DNA of 62,169 bases from Clostridia bacterium (lineage in GTDB: Bacteria; Bacillota; Peptococcia; DRI-13; SM3-B62), in the NCBI GenBank assembly GCA_018433675.1, contig JAHDQS010000015.1:1-62169 (forward strand). The letters are read 5' to 3'. A program made the translations under genes and the position numbers. Positions 1 through 8,388 of this stretch are shown piece by piece. The notes under the pieces were generated by a model. The model saw nothing but the letters and a program-made list of their open reading frames with translations, was not told the origin of the DNA and did not search any database. Position 1 is the first letter of the stretch; each line of letters begins with the position of its first letter.

Positions 1-1
1 A

Positions 2-49
2 TGGGTGATGCCGGTGATGCCTGAAAACATGATGTGGGAGGCTCGTTGA
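2..49 (+). CDS. C-terminal end of an unidentified gene (partial)
   Basis: An open frame enters from the left edge and stops at TGA 47-49, giving a short tail ending in ENMMWEAR. It is too short to recognise. The stop is followed by about 170 bases without a convincing gene before the HEPN protein. The alternative is that this is chance open frame in an intergenic region; nothing in the window decides it. Confidence 0.25.
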   Translation, partial: WVMPVMPENMMWEAR

Positions 50-141
50 CAAGAGGAACGTGGAATAAATGCGACAATGCAGTATGTTATATAGCTTTAA
101 AGGAAAGATGAAAAATTTGCCTACATTTACTTGACACGAAC

Positions 142-161
142 CTGGCTTCGGCGCTTGACAA
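142..161 (+). repeat. 20-bp direct repeat, left copy (carries a TTGACA)
   Basis: CTGGCTTCGGCGCTTGACAA here matches 919-938 with one mismatch (C/T). Both copies end in a consensus -35 hexamer. The left copy lies upstream of the HEPN/MNT pair and the right copy is the -35 region of the valS T-box promoter. Around this copy a TATAAT occurs at 181-186, but the spacing of 20 is long, so promoter function here is uncertain. Confidence 0.7.
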
Positions 162-217
162 GTTTAGAGCTAAATTATGATATAATAAAAAAAAAGGAAC
201 AAGTTGGTGAATGTCAA

Positions 218-607
218 ATGGAAATAAACCAACATGTTAAATACTGGGTTGAAACCTCAAACGATGACTACCAAACCATGCAACGCAATTTTATTAACAA
301 TGACTACAGCTGGAGTTTATTTATTGGACACTTGGTTATTGAAAAACTACTAAAAGCTCTCTATGTTAAGAATACGAACAAATATCCTCCAAGAGTACAT
401 GATTTAGTGAGATTGGCAAACCAAGCTTCAATTCCAACTTCTGAGGAACAAAAAGATTTGCTTGAAGCTATTACACAGTTTAATCTGGAATGCAGATACC
501 CTGATTATAAAAATGATTTTAGAAAAAAATGCACATTGGAATTTACTGCTCCTTATATAACGAGAATAAAGGAGTTGAGAGAATGGCTACTATCCATGAT
601 AGATTAA
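218..607 (+). CDS. HEPN domain protein, probable toxin of a HEPN/MNT pair
   Basis: A 129-residue all-helical protein of the COG2250 HEPN type. The central GHLVIEKLLKAL helix, the HDLVRLA motif and the C-terminal RYPDY segment are the family hallmarks. A clear R-x4-6-H ribonuclease motif is not visible, so RNase activity is not assured. The start at ATG 218 is chosen because GGTGA lies 7 bases upstream; an earlier in-frame start has no ribosome site. The gene overlaps the next one, a minimal nucleotidyltransferase, by 25 bases. In studied pairs (type VII, HepT/MntA) the nucleotidyltransferase modifies and neutralises the HEPN partner; assigning that role here is inference. The pair is more AT-rich than valS downstream, which fits horizontal acquisition. 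Confidence 0.8.
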   Translation: MEINQHVKYWVETSNDDYQTMQRNFINNDYSWSLFIGHLVIEKLLKALYVKNTNKYPPRVHDLVRLANQASIPTSEEQKDLLEAITQFNLECRYPDYKNDFRKKCTLEFTAPYITRIKELREWLLSMID

Positions 608-903
608 AAGTTGAAAGAATCGTTAAAGAATATGCGGAGCTATTGAAAAAGGAGCTAAGTTTGGATCAGGTGTATATGTTTGGCTCTTATGCTAAAGGAA
701 CGTATGACGATAACAGTGACATAGATGTTGCAGTTGTCGCCCATGATTTTACTGGTGATAGGTTTGAGGATTCTCTCAAATTACGTAAACTACGGAGAAA
801 AATAGATTGTAGAATTGAACCCCATCCTATAAAGAGTGACAGCTTCGATATGACAAACCCGTTCATCCGTGAAATCGTCGATAACGGTGTAAAAATAGTC
901 TAA
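583..903 (+). CDS. MNT-type minimal nucleotidyltransferase, probable antitoxin
   Basis: A 106-residue nucleotidyltransferase of the DNA polymerase beta superfamily. The catalytic signature is complete: GSYAKG near residue 33, then SDIDVAVV with the two metal-binding aspartates. The start at ATG 583 has GGAG about 8 bases upstream and lies within the end of the HEPN gene, so the two are translationally coupled. In characterised HEPN/MNT systems the MNT protein transfers AMP to the HEPN toxin and inactivates it; this is family knowledge, not shown here. It could instead be a stand-alone nucleotidyltransferase, but the overlap argues for a functional pair. Confidence 0.82.
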   Translation: MATIHDRLKVERIVKEYAELLKKELSLDQVYMFGSYAKGTYDDNSDIDVAVVAHDFTGDRFEDSLKLRKLRRKIDCRIEPHPIKSDSFDMTNPFIREIVDNGVKIV

Positions 904-918
904 GCTAAGGTTCTCCGG

Positions 919-938
919 CTGGCTTCGGTGCTTGACAA
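919..938 (+). repeat. 20-bp direct repeat, right copy (valS promoter -35)
   Basis: Second copy of the repeat at 142-161, one mismatch. It contains TTGACA (932-937), which with TAAGAT (956-961) at 18-base spacing makes a good vegetative promoter for the valS T-box leader. The two copies bracket the HEPN/MNT genes. Confidence 0.7.
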
Positions 939-961
939 ATGAACGAAAAATGGATTAAGAT
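932..961 (+). promoter_or_regulatory. valS leader promoter
   Basis: TTGACA at 932-937 and TAAGAT at 956-961 are 18 bases apart, matching a sigma-A-type promoter. Transcription would begin near 968, at the 5-prime end of the T-box leader. Confidence 0.65.
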
Positions 962-967
962 AGCCTA

Positions 968-1228
968 GTAAATGTTAAAACCGAAGAGAGGGAAGAGGAA
1001 CGTGTGACCCTTTCAGAGAGGCAGTCCCCCGGCTGTAAGGGCTGCTAAGGCAAGTCCGGTTCTTAGTCACCCTGGAGGTGTGGTATTGAAACAGTGCAGT
1101 AGATACCGTCGGGAAGGCCCGTTACAGCCAAAGAGTGCCTTTGAGCCGGGTAATATCGGCTTTGGGGAAGTAAGGTGGTACCACGGAAAAGCATCCTTCC
1201 GTCCTTTGGGGATTGGAAGGATTTTTAT
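968..1228 (+). promoter_or_regulatory. T-box leader for valS
   Basis: A tRNA-sensing T-box. The invariant sequence AAGGTGGTACCACGG is at 1172-1186. The stem III / linker signature (GGCCCGTTA) is near 1115-1125. A terminator stem ATCCTTCC (1193-1200) / GGAAGGAT (1215-1222) is followed by T residues. An AGAGAG bulge and GGCTG distal loop mark stem I. GTC at 1066-1068 is a possible valine specifier codon, placed by eye and therefore tentative. Uncharged tRNA-Val should favour the antiterminator and allow valS transcription. Confidence 0.9.
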
Positions 1229-1249
1229 ATGGGAAGAGGGGTAAAGAAC

Positions 1250-3892
1250 ATGACCGAGAAAAATTTATCCACTGTCTATGAACCGAAAAATGTTGAAGGA
1301 AAATGGTATGAGTTTTGGGAGGAAAACGCCTTTTTTCATGCCGACGTTAATTATGAAGCCGAACACTTTTCCATTGTGATGCCGCCTCCGAATGTGACCG
1401 GTTCCCTCCATTTGGGACACGCCCTGGACAATACTCTGCAGGATATCCTGACCCGTTGGCGGAGGATGCAGGGCTACAACACGCTGTGGCTGCCGGGAAC
1501 GGACCACGCCGGTATTGCCACCCAAGCCAGGGTAGAGGAAAATCTGGCCAAGGGAGGGATAACAAAATATGACCTGGGCCGCCAAAGGTTTGTTGAGCGA
1601 GTCTGGGATTGGAAGCATCAGTATGGGAGCCATATCACTCAACAGCTTCGCAAACTGGGTACGTCCTGTGATTGGAACAGGGAACGTTTTACGCTGGATG
1701 AAGGTTGTTCCCGAGCGGTGCAGGAGGTTTTTGTCAGCTTATATGAGAAAGGACTCATTTATCAAGGTGATTACATTGTCAACTGGTGCCCCAAGTGTCG
1801 GACGACGATTTCCGATATCGAAGTCGAACATGAGGATCAGGCAGGCAAACTCTGGCATATTAAATACCCGGTGATTGACAGTGAAGAGTACATTGTTGTG
1901 GCAACAACGCGGCCGGAAACGATGCTGGGCGATACGGCGGTGGCTGTTCATCCTGAGGATGAGCGTTACACTCATCTGGTGGGCAAGATGGTAAACCTGC
2001 CGCTAATGGACAGAGCCATCCCGATCATTACCGATGAGTATGTTGAAAGAGAGTTCGGCAGTGGTGCGGTTAAGATAACGCCGGCCCATGACCCTAATGA
2101 CTTTGAGATGGGCTTGAGGCATGATTTGGAGCAGATAACTGTGCTGGACCGTGAAGGCAAGATGAATGAGAATGCCGGCAATTATCAAGGTATGGACCGT
2201 TATGAAGCCAGGGAAAGAATAGTTCAAGACCTTGAGGCCCTGGGGTTGCTCTTGAAAACGGAAGAGCATGAGCATGCCGTCGGTCAGTGCTACCGCTGCG
2301 ATACCGTTATTGAACCGATGATTTCCAAACAGTGGTTTGTTAAAATGAAACCGTTGGCAGAACCGGCTATCAAGGCAGTGGTAGATGGCAGGATTAGGTT
2401 TGTGCCGGAGCGCTTCACTAAGATTTATCTTAGCTGGATGGAAAATATCCGTGATTGGTGCATCAGCCGTCAGCTCTGGTGGGGTCATCGCATTCCGGTG
2501 TGGTATTGTCAGGATTGCGACGAGATAATATGTACGAAAGAAACGCCGCGGGTATGTCCGAAGTGCGGTAGCAAAAACCTTAAGCAAGATCCGGATGTGC
2601 TTGACACCTGGTTCAGTTCAGGGCTGTGGCCGTTTTCTACCCTTGGCTGGCCTGAGGATACAGACGATTTAAGGCGATATTATCCGACCTCGGTTTTGGT
2701 CACCGGTCGAGACATCATTTTCTTCTGGGTGGCGCGCATGATTTTTTCCGCTTTGGAATGTACGCAGGACGTTCCTTTCAGAGAGGTCTTTATCCATGGG
2801 CTGATTTTGGATGCTCAAGGTCGCAAAATGAGCAAATCCTTGGGCAATGGCATCGATCCGATCGAGGTCATTGATAAGTATGGAGCGGATACGTTGCGCT
2901 TTATGCTGATTACCGGCAATACACCGGGGAACGACCAGCGTTTTCAAATGGAACGGCTGGAGGCTACCCGGAACTTCGCTAATAAGATTTGGAACGCTTC
3001 ACGCTTTGCCCTGATGAATCTGGAGGATTATGATGAGGAATATGTACCTCAAGAACCGGAATTGGCCGATCGTTGGATCAGCAGCCGTTTAAACCGGACG
3101 GCCCAAGAGGTAACCCGCAACATGGAACGCTATGATCTGGGGGAAGCCGGCAGATTACTCTATGAGTTCATCTGGAATGAGTTGTGCGATTGGTATATTG
3201 AGATCGTTAAGCCGCGTTTATATGGTAAGGAAAGCATAGAAAGCAAGAAGACGGCTCAATACTATCTGGCCTACGCATTAAGGACTTCCATGGAACTCCT
3301 GCATCCCTTTATGCCCTTTATCACCGAGGAGATATGGCAGAAGTTGCCTCATCAGGGTGAGACAGTGATGCTGGCTGCATGGCCCCAGAGAAATGAAAAA
3401 GAGACGGATGATACGGTTGAGGAGCAAATGACAGTTATTATGGATGTGATCAGGGGTATCCGTAATCTGAGAAGCGAGATGCAGGTCCCACCCGGTAAAA
3501 AGGCAGAAGTAGTCCTCATGGCGCAAAATGAAGGAATCATGGGGACGCTGCAAAACGGTAAGGAGTACATCTGTAATTTGGCCTCGGTTTCCGAACCGAC
3601 CATTATGATAACGGCAAATGAGAAACCAGAGCAAGCTGTGGCCGCAATCGTCAGCGGCGTGGAGGTTTATCTACTGCTCAAAGGGCTTGTCGATATTGAG
3701 AAGGAAAGGGCCAGGCTTAAAAAGGAAGCGGATAATCTTAATAAAGAAATCAAGCGCCTGGAAGGGAAACTGAATAACCAAGGTTTTATTTCCAAGGCGC
3801 CCCCAGAGGTAGTGGAGAAGGAAAAGGCCAAACTCGGCGATTATCGCATGAAAAAAGAAGCGGTAGAGGAGAGAATGGCTTCTTTAGGATGA
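1250..3892 (+). CDS. valS: Valyl-tRNA synthetase
   Basis: An 880-residue class Ia aminoacyl-tRNA synthetase that charges tRNA-Val in the cytoplasm, the usual length for the family. The HIGH motif (HLGH) is at residues 54-57 after PPPNVTGS, and KMSKS is at 526-530. Between them lie the CP1 editing domain (TTRPETMLGDTAVAV) and a Cys zinc ribbon (CPKC). The C-terminus is the expected ValRS coiled-coil arm (IEKERARLKKEADNL). ATG 1250 is chosen because AAGAGGGG lies at the right distance and the family starts there; an in-frame ATG at 1229 is an alternative. Expression is controlled by the T-box just upstream. folC follows with a 24-base gap. Confidence 0.97.
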   Translation: MTEKNLSTVYEPKNVEGKWYEFWEENAFFHADVNYEAEHFSIVMPPPNVTGSLHLGHALDNTLQDILTRWRRMQGYNTLWLPGTDHAGIATQARVEENLAKGGITKYDLGRQRFVERVWDWKHQYGSHITQQLRKLGTSCDWNRERFTLDEGCSRAVQEVFVSLYEKGLIYQGDYIVNWCPKCRTTISDIEVEHEDQAGKLWHIKYPVIDSEEYIVVATTRPETMLGDTAVAVHPEDERYTHLVGKMVNLPLMDRAIPIITDEYVEREFGSGAVKITPAHDPNDFEMGLRHDLEQITVLDREGKMNENAGNYQGMDRYEARERIVQDLEALGLLLKTEEHEHAVGQCYRCDTVIEPMISKQWFVKMKPLAEPAIKAVVDGRIRFVPERFTKIYLSWMENIRDWCISRQLWWGHRIPVWYCQDCDEIICTKETPRVCPKCGSKNLKQDPDVLDTWFSSGLWPFSTLGWPEDTDDLRRYYPTSVLVTGRDIIFFWVARMIFSALECTQDVPFREVFIHGLILDAQGRKMSKSLGNGIDPIEVIDKYGADTLRFMLITGNTPGNDQRFQMERLEATRNFANKIWNASRFALMNLEDYDEEYVPQEPELADRWISSRLNRTAQEVTRNMERYDLGEAGRLLYEFIWNELCDWYIEIVKPRLYGKESIESKKTAQYYLAYALRTSMELLHPFMPFITEEIWQKLPHQGETVMLAAWPQRNEKETDDTVEEQMTVIMDVIRGIRNLRSEMQVPPGKKAEVVLMAQNEGIMGTLQNGKEYICNLASVSEPTIMITANEKPEQAVAAIVSGVEVYLLLKGLVDIEKERARLKKEADNLNKEIKRLEGKLNNQGFISKAPPEVVEKEKAKLGDYRMKKEAVEERMASLG

Positions 3893-3916
3893 TTGACCGG
3901 TATTGAGGTGAACGGC

Positions 3917-5224
3917 ATGGATTATGATAAGGCCTTAGAGGTCGTTGAAGAATTAACGAGGTTCGGTATTAATCTGGGTTTGGAAAGGATTACGGCAATG
4001 CTTGATTTGCTGGATAATCCCCAGGACAAACTGCAGGTTGTTCATATTGGCGGGACTAATGGCAAGGGTTCGACTGCAGCCATGCTTGCCGCAGTTTTAC
4101 AAAAAGCCGGTTATCGTGTGGGGACTTATACGTCCCCGCACCTTGTTTCTTATACCGAAAGGTATGTGATAAACGGAAAGAAGATATCCCCAGAGGATTT
4201 TGCAGCCTTGGTAAAGGAGCTTATTGCTGTCTTTGCAGAGGTGAAAAGAAAATCCGGGGAGGCACCTACTCAGTTCGAGGTACTGACCGCGCTGGCATTT
4301 TTGTATTTCTACCGTCAAAAGGTGGATATCCTTCTTTTAGAAGTAGGCCTGGGCGGGGATATAGATTCGACTAATGTTGTCAAAAAGCCCTTGTTGTCTG
4401 TGGTTACCAATGTAAGCATGGAACACGAGGATTATTTGGGTTCGACTCTCGAAGAGATTGCGGAAAAGAAAAGCGGTATTATTAAAGAAAGATGCCCCGT
4501 GGTAACAGCCAGTACGGAGGAAAAGGTTTTGTCCGTGCTGAGGGCAAGAGCACGTGAATTAAAGGCATCCCTTTATGAGGTGTCCAAAGAAGTATGCTGG
4601 CGGGCAATATCTGAGACGGACAGGGGGCAGGTATTTTCAGCCACTACTCAGAGGTGCGACTACGGTGAAATAAGCCTCTCTTTATGGGGTGACCATCAAA
4701 TCATCAATGCCGCTACGGCCATACTTTCCCTGGAGATTCTGACAGAAAAGGGATTTAGGGTAAGCAGGGAGCAAATCAAAAAAGGTTTAGCCAAGGTCGT
4801 TTGGCCAGGTCGTCTTGAGCTCATTTCTACCGCCCCTGTGGTGATAATCGACGGTGCCCACAATCCCGCCGGGATGGAGATGCTGGCTCAATGGCTCGAA
4901 AAAAGGAAAAAGGGTGTCAGAAAGGTCATTTTGGTTATTGGCATGTTGGCGGATAAGGATAGAAGCAAGGCTGCCGCTTTGCTTGATCCGTTGGTGGACA
5001 GCGTTTACATAACAAAACCACTTTCGCCCAGGGCAGGTGAGTGGCGGGAATTAGCAGGGTTTTTCAGTGGAGAAAAAGATAAGGTTAAGGTGGCAGAAGA
5101 ATTGTCCTTAGCGTTGAAGGGTGCTTGTCAGGAGGCTGAACCGGGGGATATGGTGCTTGTGACCGGTTCCCTGTACCTGATTGGCGAGGCCAGGAGTTTC
5201 CTGTTAAATACCCAAAAAGGCTGA
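3917..5224 (+). CDS. folC: Folylpolyglutamate synthase / dihydrofolate synthase
   Basis: A 435-residue Mur-ligase-family enzyme that adds glutamate to dihydropteroate or tetrahydrofolate. The ATP-binding loop GGTNGKGST is near residue 45, and GLGGDIDSTN and DGAHNP are the other family signatures. ATG 3917 has GAGGTG 6 bases upstream and begins MDYDKALE, as the family does; TTG 3893 and GTG 3908 are in-frame alternatives. The valS-folC order is common in Firmicutes and suggests co-transcription from the valS T-box. A terminator-like hairpin follows. Confidence 0.95.
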   Translation: MDYDKALEVVEELTRFGINLGLERITAMLDLLDNPQDKLQVVHIGGTNGKGSTAAMLAAVLQKAGYRVGTYTSPHLVSYTERYVINGKKISPEDFAALVKELIAVFAEVKRKSGEAPTQFEVLTALAFLYFYRQKVDILLLEVGLGGDIDSTNVVKKPLLSVVTNVSMEHEDYLGSTLEEIAEKKSGIIKERCPVVTASTEEKVLSVLRARARELKASLYEVSKEVCWRAISETDRGQVFSATTQRCDYGEISLSLWGDHQIINAATAILSLEILTEKGFRVSREQIKKGLAKVVWPGRLELISTAPVVIIDGAHNPAGMEMLAQWLEKRKKGVRKVILVIGMLADKDRSKAAALLDPLVDSVYITKPLSPRAGEWRELAGFFSGEKDKVKVAEELSLALKGACQEAEPGDMVLVTGSLYLIGEARSFLLNTQKG

Positions 5225-5233
5225 TGGTTCTAA

Positions 5234-5283
5234 ACCCCGTTTTATTCTGCATAAGCTGTAGAGTGAAAGCGGGGTGTTCTTTT
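5234..5283 (+). terminator. Possible terminator after folC
   Basis: ACCCCG (5234-5239) pairs with CGGGGT (5270-5275), followed by a T-rich tail (GTTCTTTTT). The 30-base loop is long. The 3-prime arm also supplies the GGGGTG ribosome site of the next gene, so the hairpin could also limit its translation. Confidence 0.4.
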
Positions 5284-6101
5284 TGAGAATAATCTATCGG
5301 AAGAAAAAAAGGACAGTAACGGTAATTGCGTTGATGGCTGTGATGCTGTTTACCTCTTTATGCTGTGGACAGGTTTTGGGCAGATATCTCCTGAACAAGA
5401 TGGCGGGAGCAGAAAACAAAAACTCGGCTGGAATTGTGGTGAACGGAAGACAGACAGCGGCGAGGAAGGTTCTAAGGCTGGAACAGTTTTATTATTATAC
5501 GATCAAGGCGGGTTGCGAGGACTATGAAAAATCCTTGGAATTAGGCAATGCTCTTGCCCGGGAGGGAATACCTGCTGTTGTTGCAGGGAAGCCTCCCTGG
5601 TGTGTAATGGTTGGTTTTTTAAACAACGAGGAAAACTTAGCTCTGCTACAGGGAAGAATCAGAGCTCTTGGCTGTGAAGCTTCGGTGATCAGGGTTGGAG
5701 TTAATGAGGTGTTCTTCAAATTTGATGCCGGCGATAAAAAAGCGGCGGAAGAGATTGCCCCTTTTCTTGCAAAACTGAGTGTAAGCTTACACAAGGGATT
5801 GTTGCTATATAACGGGATTTCTGTTAAGGAAGAGGGCCTGGCGGACTTTAAACCCAAGTTTGCTGTGCTGGCGCAGGAACTCGGTACTATGGTGGCAAAA
5901 GGGCGTGCCATCGGTAGTGGGTTAGCAAGTGAGGACCTGCGCAGGGAAACTATCAATAGGCTTGCGGAGTATTGCGAAGAATGGGCTCAAAGCTTACAGG
6001 AATTAAACAACGGATGGAGTGACGGAAGCTTGCTGTTGAGCCAGCAGCGGGCCCTTGCTCTTGCGGAGGAATATGAGCGTTTTCTTTCTGACACAAATTG
6101 A
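5283..6101 (+). CDS. Membrane-anchored SPOR-like domain protein
   Basis: About 272 residues. A basic N-terminus (YRKKKR) and one hydrophobic segment (VIALMAVMLFTSLCC) suggest an uncleaved membrane anchor with the rest outside. Residues about 65-140 read as a SPOR-like fold: an aromatic beta strand, a residue stretch ending LAREGIPAVV, then WCVMVGFLNNEENLALL and CEASVI. SPOR domains bind denuded septal peptidoglycan. The TTG start at 5283 is preferred because GGGGTG lies 7 bases upstream; GTG 5274 lacks a ribosome site. The remainder is helical and unrecognised. It is located outside the larger cell-wall block, and a role at the spore or division septum is inference. Confidence 0.6.
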   Translation: MRIIYRKKKRTVTVIALMAVMLFTSLCCGQVLGRYLLNKMAGAENKNSAGIVVNGRQTAARKVLRLEQFYYYTIKAGCEDYEKSLELGNALAREGIPAVVAGKPPWCVMVGFLNNEENLALLQGRIRALGCEASVIRVGVNEVFFKFDAGDKKAAEEIAPFLAKLSVSLHKGLLLYNGISVKEEGLADFKPKFAVLAQELGTMVAKGRAIGSGLASEDLRRETINRLAEYCEEWAQSLQELNNGWSDGSLLLSQQRALALAEEYERFLSDTN

Positions 6102-6189
6102 GATATTTTTGGTTTGTTTTTGGTTTAAGTAAGATATTCTGTACTGTGTTACCAGGATATGTTATAATTTTCACTAAGGGGGGTTACTC

Positions 6190-6819
6190 TTGAAATCTCA
6201 TAAAATACCAGAAGCAACAATAATTAGGCTTTCGGTGTACTCTCGTTATCTGAAGCAGCTGGAAATAAACAATATTACAACCATTTCTTCTGTGGACATC
6301 GCTAGGGGTGTTAACGGTTCTTCCGCACAGGTGAGAAAGGATTTGGCATATTTCGGGGAATTCGGGACGCGTGGTGTAGGTTATAATGTCAAGGAACTAA
6401 ACTCCCATATAATGAAAATATTAGGTCTTAATTCAAATTGGAGTGTTGTTATAGTTGGTGCCGGGAATCTGGGCTCTGCTCTTTCGCAGTATAAAGGGTT
6501 TCAAGAAAGAGGTTTTCGGGTGTTGGGAATGTTTGATAATGACCCGGAGAAAATAGGACGAAGGATCGGTGAAATAGAAGTATATCCAATTTCGCAGATT
6601 AAGGAATTTGTGGAGGATAACGCAGTTCGCATCTGTGTGATTGCCGTGCCGGCTCCCTACGCCCAAGAGGTGGTTACATGGGTAGTTGACGCCGGGGTCG
6701 AGGCTATCTTGAATTTTGCTCCCCGGGCGCTTTCTGTTCCTGAACATGTGGAAATAAGGAACGTTGATCTGGCCGTAAATATGGAGATATTAACATTCAA
6801 CATGTGTCTTAACAAATAG
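6190..6819 (+). CDS. rex: Redox-sensing transcriptional repressor Rex
   Basis: A 209-residue NADH/NAD+-responsive repressor. Residues 1-80 form the winged helix (IPEATIIRLSVYSRYL, then SSAQVRKDLAYFG.FG). A Rossmann fold follows with GAGNLGSAL near residue 93, and the C-terminal helix ends in the expected INILTFN-like segment. Start is TTG 6190 with AAGGGGGG about 7 bases upstream; the N-terminus agrees with the family. Rex normally represses fermentation, hydrogenase and electron-transfer genes when NADH is low. A TATAAT lies at 6163-6168 without a strong -35. No clear TTGTTAA-type Rex operator was seen next to it. Confidence 0.95.
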   Translation: MKSHKIPEATIIRLSVYSRYLKQLEINNITTISSVDIARGVNGSSAQVRKDLAYFGEFGTRGVGYNVKELNSHIMKILGLNSNWSVVIVGAGNLGSALSQYKGFQERGFRVLGMFDNDPEKIGRRIGEIEVYPISQIKEFVEDNAVRICVIAVPAPYAQEVVTWVVDAGVEAILNFAPRALSVPEHVEIRNVDLAVNMEILTFNMCLNK

Positions 6820-6899
6820 TAAATATTGAAAAAAGTTCCGCCAGATAGTTTTTGTGGTTGCGTATTAGGGAACATAGAATAATGACTGGAGTGGATGGA

Positions 6900-7250
6900 A
6901 TGACATTATTAGAGGTTAAGGAATTGTTGAGGGCTGATTTGCATACCGTGTGCGACCTTTCGAAGTGTGAAGTAAAGGCGGCTTGCGGTGCTGATTTGCT
7001 CAGTGATGTACTGGCCTTTACTAAAGAACAGGTGTTGCTGTTGACAGGCCTGGTGCATCCGCAGGTAATTCGTACCGCAGAAATGCTGGATTTGGCAGGA
7101 ATTGTGTTTGTGAGGGGAAAGGTGCCTTCCCCGGAAATGATCGAGCTGGCCGAAAAGAAAGAAATTCCCATCTTGTCTACATCCTATCCCATGTTCAAAT
7201 CTTGTGGTTTGCTGTATGCGGCGGGGGTCGACGGAGATATTTGCGATTGA
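6900..7250 (+). CDS. Small DRTGG domain protein (first copy)
   Basis: A 116-residue stand-alone DRTGG-type domain: an N-terminal LLEVKELLRADLHTV, a central GADLLSDVLAF, then LTGLVHPQVIRTAEMLDLAGIVFVRGK and the closing PILSTSYPMFKSCGLLYAAG. ATG 6900 is preferred over 6852 and 6882 because of GGAG at 6887-6890 and the family N-terminus. Biochemical function is not established. Such proteins are typically encoded with PHP and HATPase proteins near NADH-dependent [FeFe]-hydrogenase genes in clostridia, and here rex is directly upstream. A second copy follows. Confidence 0.75.
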   Translation: MTLLEVKELLRADLHTVCDLSKCEVKAACGADLLSDVLAFTKEQVLLLTGLVHPQVIRTAEMLDLAGIVFVRGKVPSPEMIELAEKKEIPILSTSYPMFKSCGLLYAAGVDGDICD

Positions 7251-7283
7251 TTTCACAGATTGAGAAGAATAATAAGGCCGGTG

Positions 7284-7628
7284 ATGCTGATGGAATTAGC
7301 AAAGATTATAGCGGAGATAGAATTGCAACCCTTGGTAACTGCCGGTGAGTCTGATGTTAAGGGCTGTTATATCGGTGATTTGCTGAGCAACGTTATGGCC
7401 AAAGCAAGGGAAGGGGATATTTGGCTGACGGTACAAACTCATCGTAATGTTGTTGCGGTGGCTCATCTTTTGAATATGGCGGGTATAGTTATCGTGGAGG
7501 GGCATGTTCCCCAGCCGGAAACGATTGAAAAGGCCCAGGAGGAGGGAATTGCTTTGCTCGCCACAAAAAAGAGTGCTTACGAGGTGGCTTGTGTTATGTA
7601 CTCACTTGGTTTGGGTAGGACAGAGTAA
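7284..7628 (+). CDS. Small DRTGG domain protein (second copy)
   Basis: About 114 residues, clearly paralogous to the preceding protein: IGDLLSNVMAKAREGDIWLTVQTH, VAHLLNMAGIVIVEGHVPQPETIEKAQEEGIALLATKKSAYEVACVMYSLG aligns across its whole length. The start is ATG 7284 (AAGG upstream) or ATG 7290. Its stop TAA shares a base with the ATG of the PHP gene, so the two are translationally coupled. Paired DRTGG proteins could form a heterodimer; this is inference. Confidence 0.75.
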   Translation: MLMELAKIIAEIELQPLVTAGESDVKGCYIGDLLSNVMAKAREGDIWLTVQTHRNVVAVAHLLNMAGIVIVEGHVPQPETIEKAQEEGIALLATKKSAYEVACVMYSLGLGRTE

Positions 7629-8371
7629 TGAGGGAATGGGCCTTGGATTTGCACGTTCATACCGTACTATCGCCTTGCGGCGATTATGCGATGACTCCTC
7701 CGCAGGTTTTAAAACGAGCACTTGAATTAGGAATCGATGCCCTGGCCATAACCGATCATAATACCTCGGAAAACGTTATCCCGTTCATAAAAAAGGGTAA
7801 AGAGTTAGGGGTTCGCGTTTTTCCGGGAATGGAGCTGCAGACCATTGAGGATGTTCATTTGGTTTGTATTTTTTCTGTAGCCGAAAAGGCTGCGGGTTGG
7901 CAGGAATACGTCTACAGTAAACTGCCGGGGCTTAAAAATAAAAGGGAAAGCTTTGGCGACCAGATAATAGTCGATCAAGAGGGAGAGTTTATAGGTGAAA
8001 GTGACCGCATGTTGCTGATAGGTGCTGATATTACCTTGGAAAAAGCCGTGGAAGGAGTCCACGAATTGGACGGGCTTTGCATTGCTGCCCATATCGACCG
8101 ACAAGCCTTTAGCCTTTGGGGCCATCTTGGGACCATTCCCGAAGGGCTTGGTCTTGATGCGGTAGAATTAACGCCGCATTTACCCAGAAATCCGGAGCAG
8201 TTAAAGCGGCTGGAAGAGATATCATTGCCTTATCTCATTTCCTCGGATGCCCATTATTTGCATGACATGCGCCGACCGTCTACTTTGGCCCGCATGGAGG
8301 ATTGCTCTTTGGAGGAAATAGCAATGGCGTTGCGGGGAGTAGAAGGACGTTCAATAAAAAATTTGGGTTAG
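7628..8371 (+). CDS. PHP domain phosphoesterase
   Basis: A 247-residue metal-dependent PHP protein. The metal ligands are visible: DLHVHT near residue 5, CGDYAM, then ITDHNT near residue 42, GMELQT near 64, AAHIDRQAF, and SSDAH near residue 208. The substrate cannot be told from sequence; the group includes histidinol phosphatases and 5-prime-3-prime nucleoside bisphosphate phosphatases. It overlaps the second DRTGG gene by one base, and the ATPase gene starts 17 bases downstream. The conserved DRTGG-DRTGG-PHP-ATPase order suggests one regulatory module. Confidence 0.85.
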   Translation: MREWALDLHVHTVLSPCGDYAMTPPQVLKRALELGIDALAITDHNTSENVIPFIKKGKELGVRVFPGMELQTIEDVHLVCIFSVAEKAAGWQEYVYSKLPGLKNKRESFGDQIIVDQEGEFIGESDRMLLIGADITLEKAVEGVHELDGLCIAAHIDRQAFSLWGHLGTIPEGLGLDAVELTPHLPRNPEQLKRLEEISLPYLISSDAHYLHDMRRPSTLARMEDCSLEEIAMALRGVEGRSIKNLG

Positions 8372-8388
8372 AACTATGGGGGAGAGCT

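Noticed and set aside
1175-1249. Longer ValRS starting in the T-box
   Set aside because: The first residues would be encoded by the T-box sequence and terminator; the ATG at 1250 has the ribosome site and family N-terminus.
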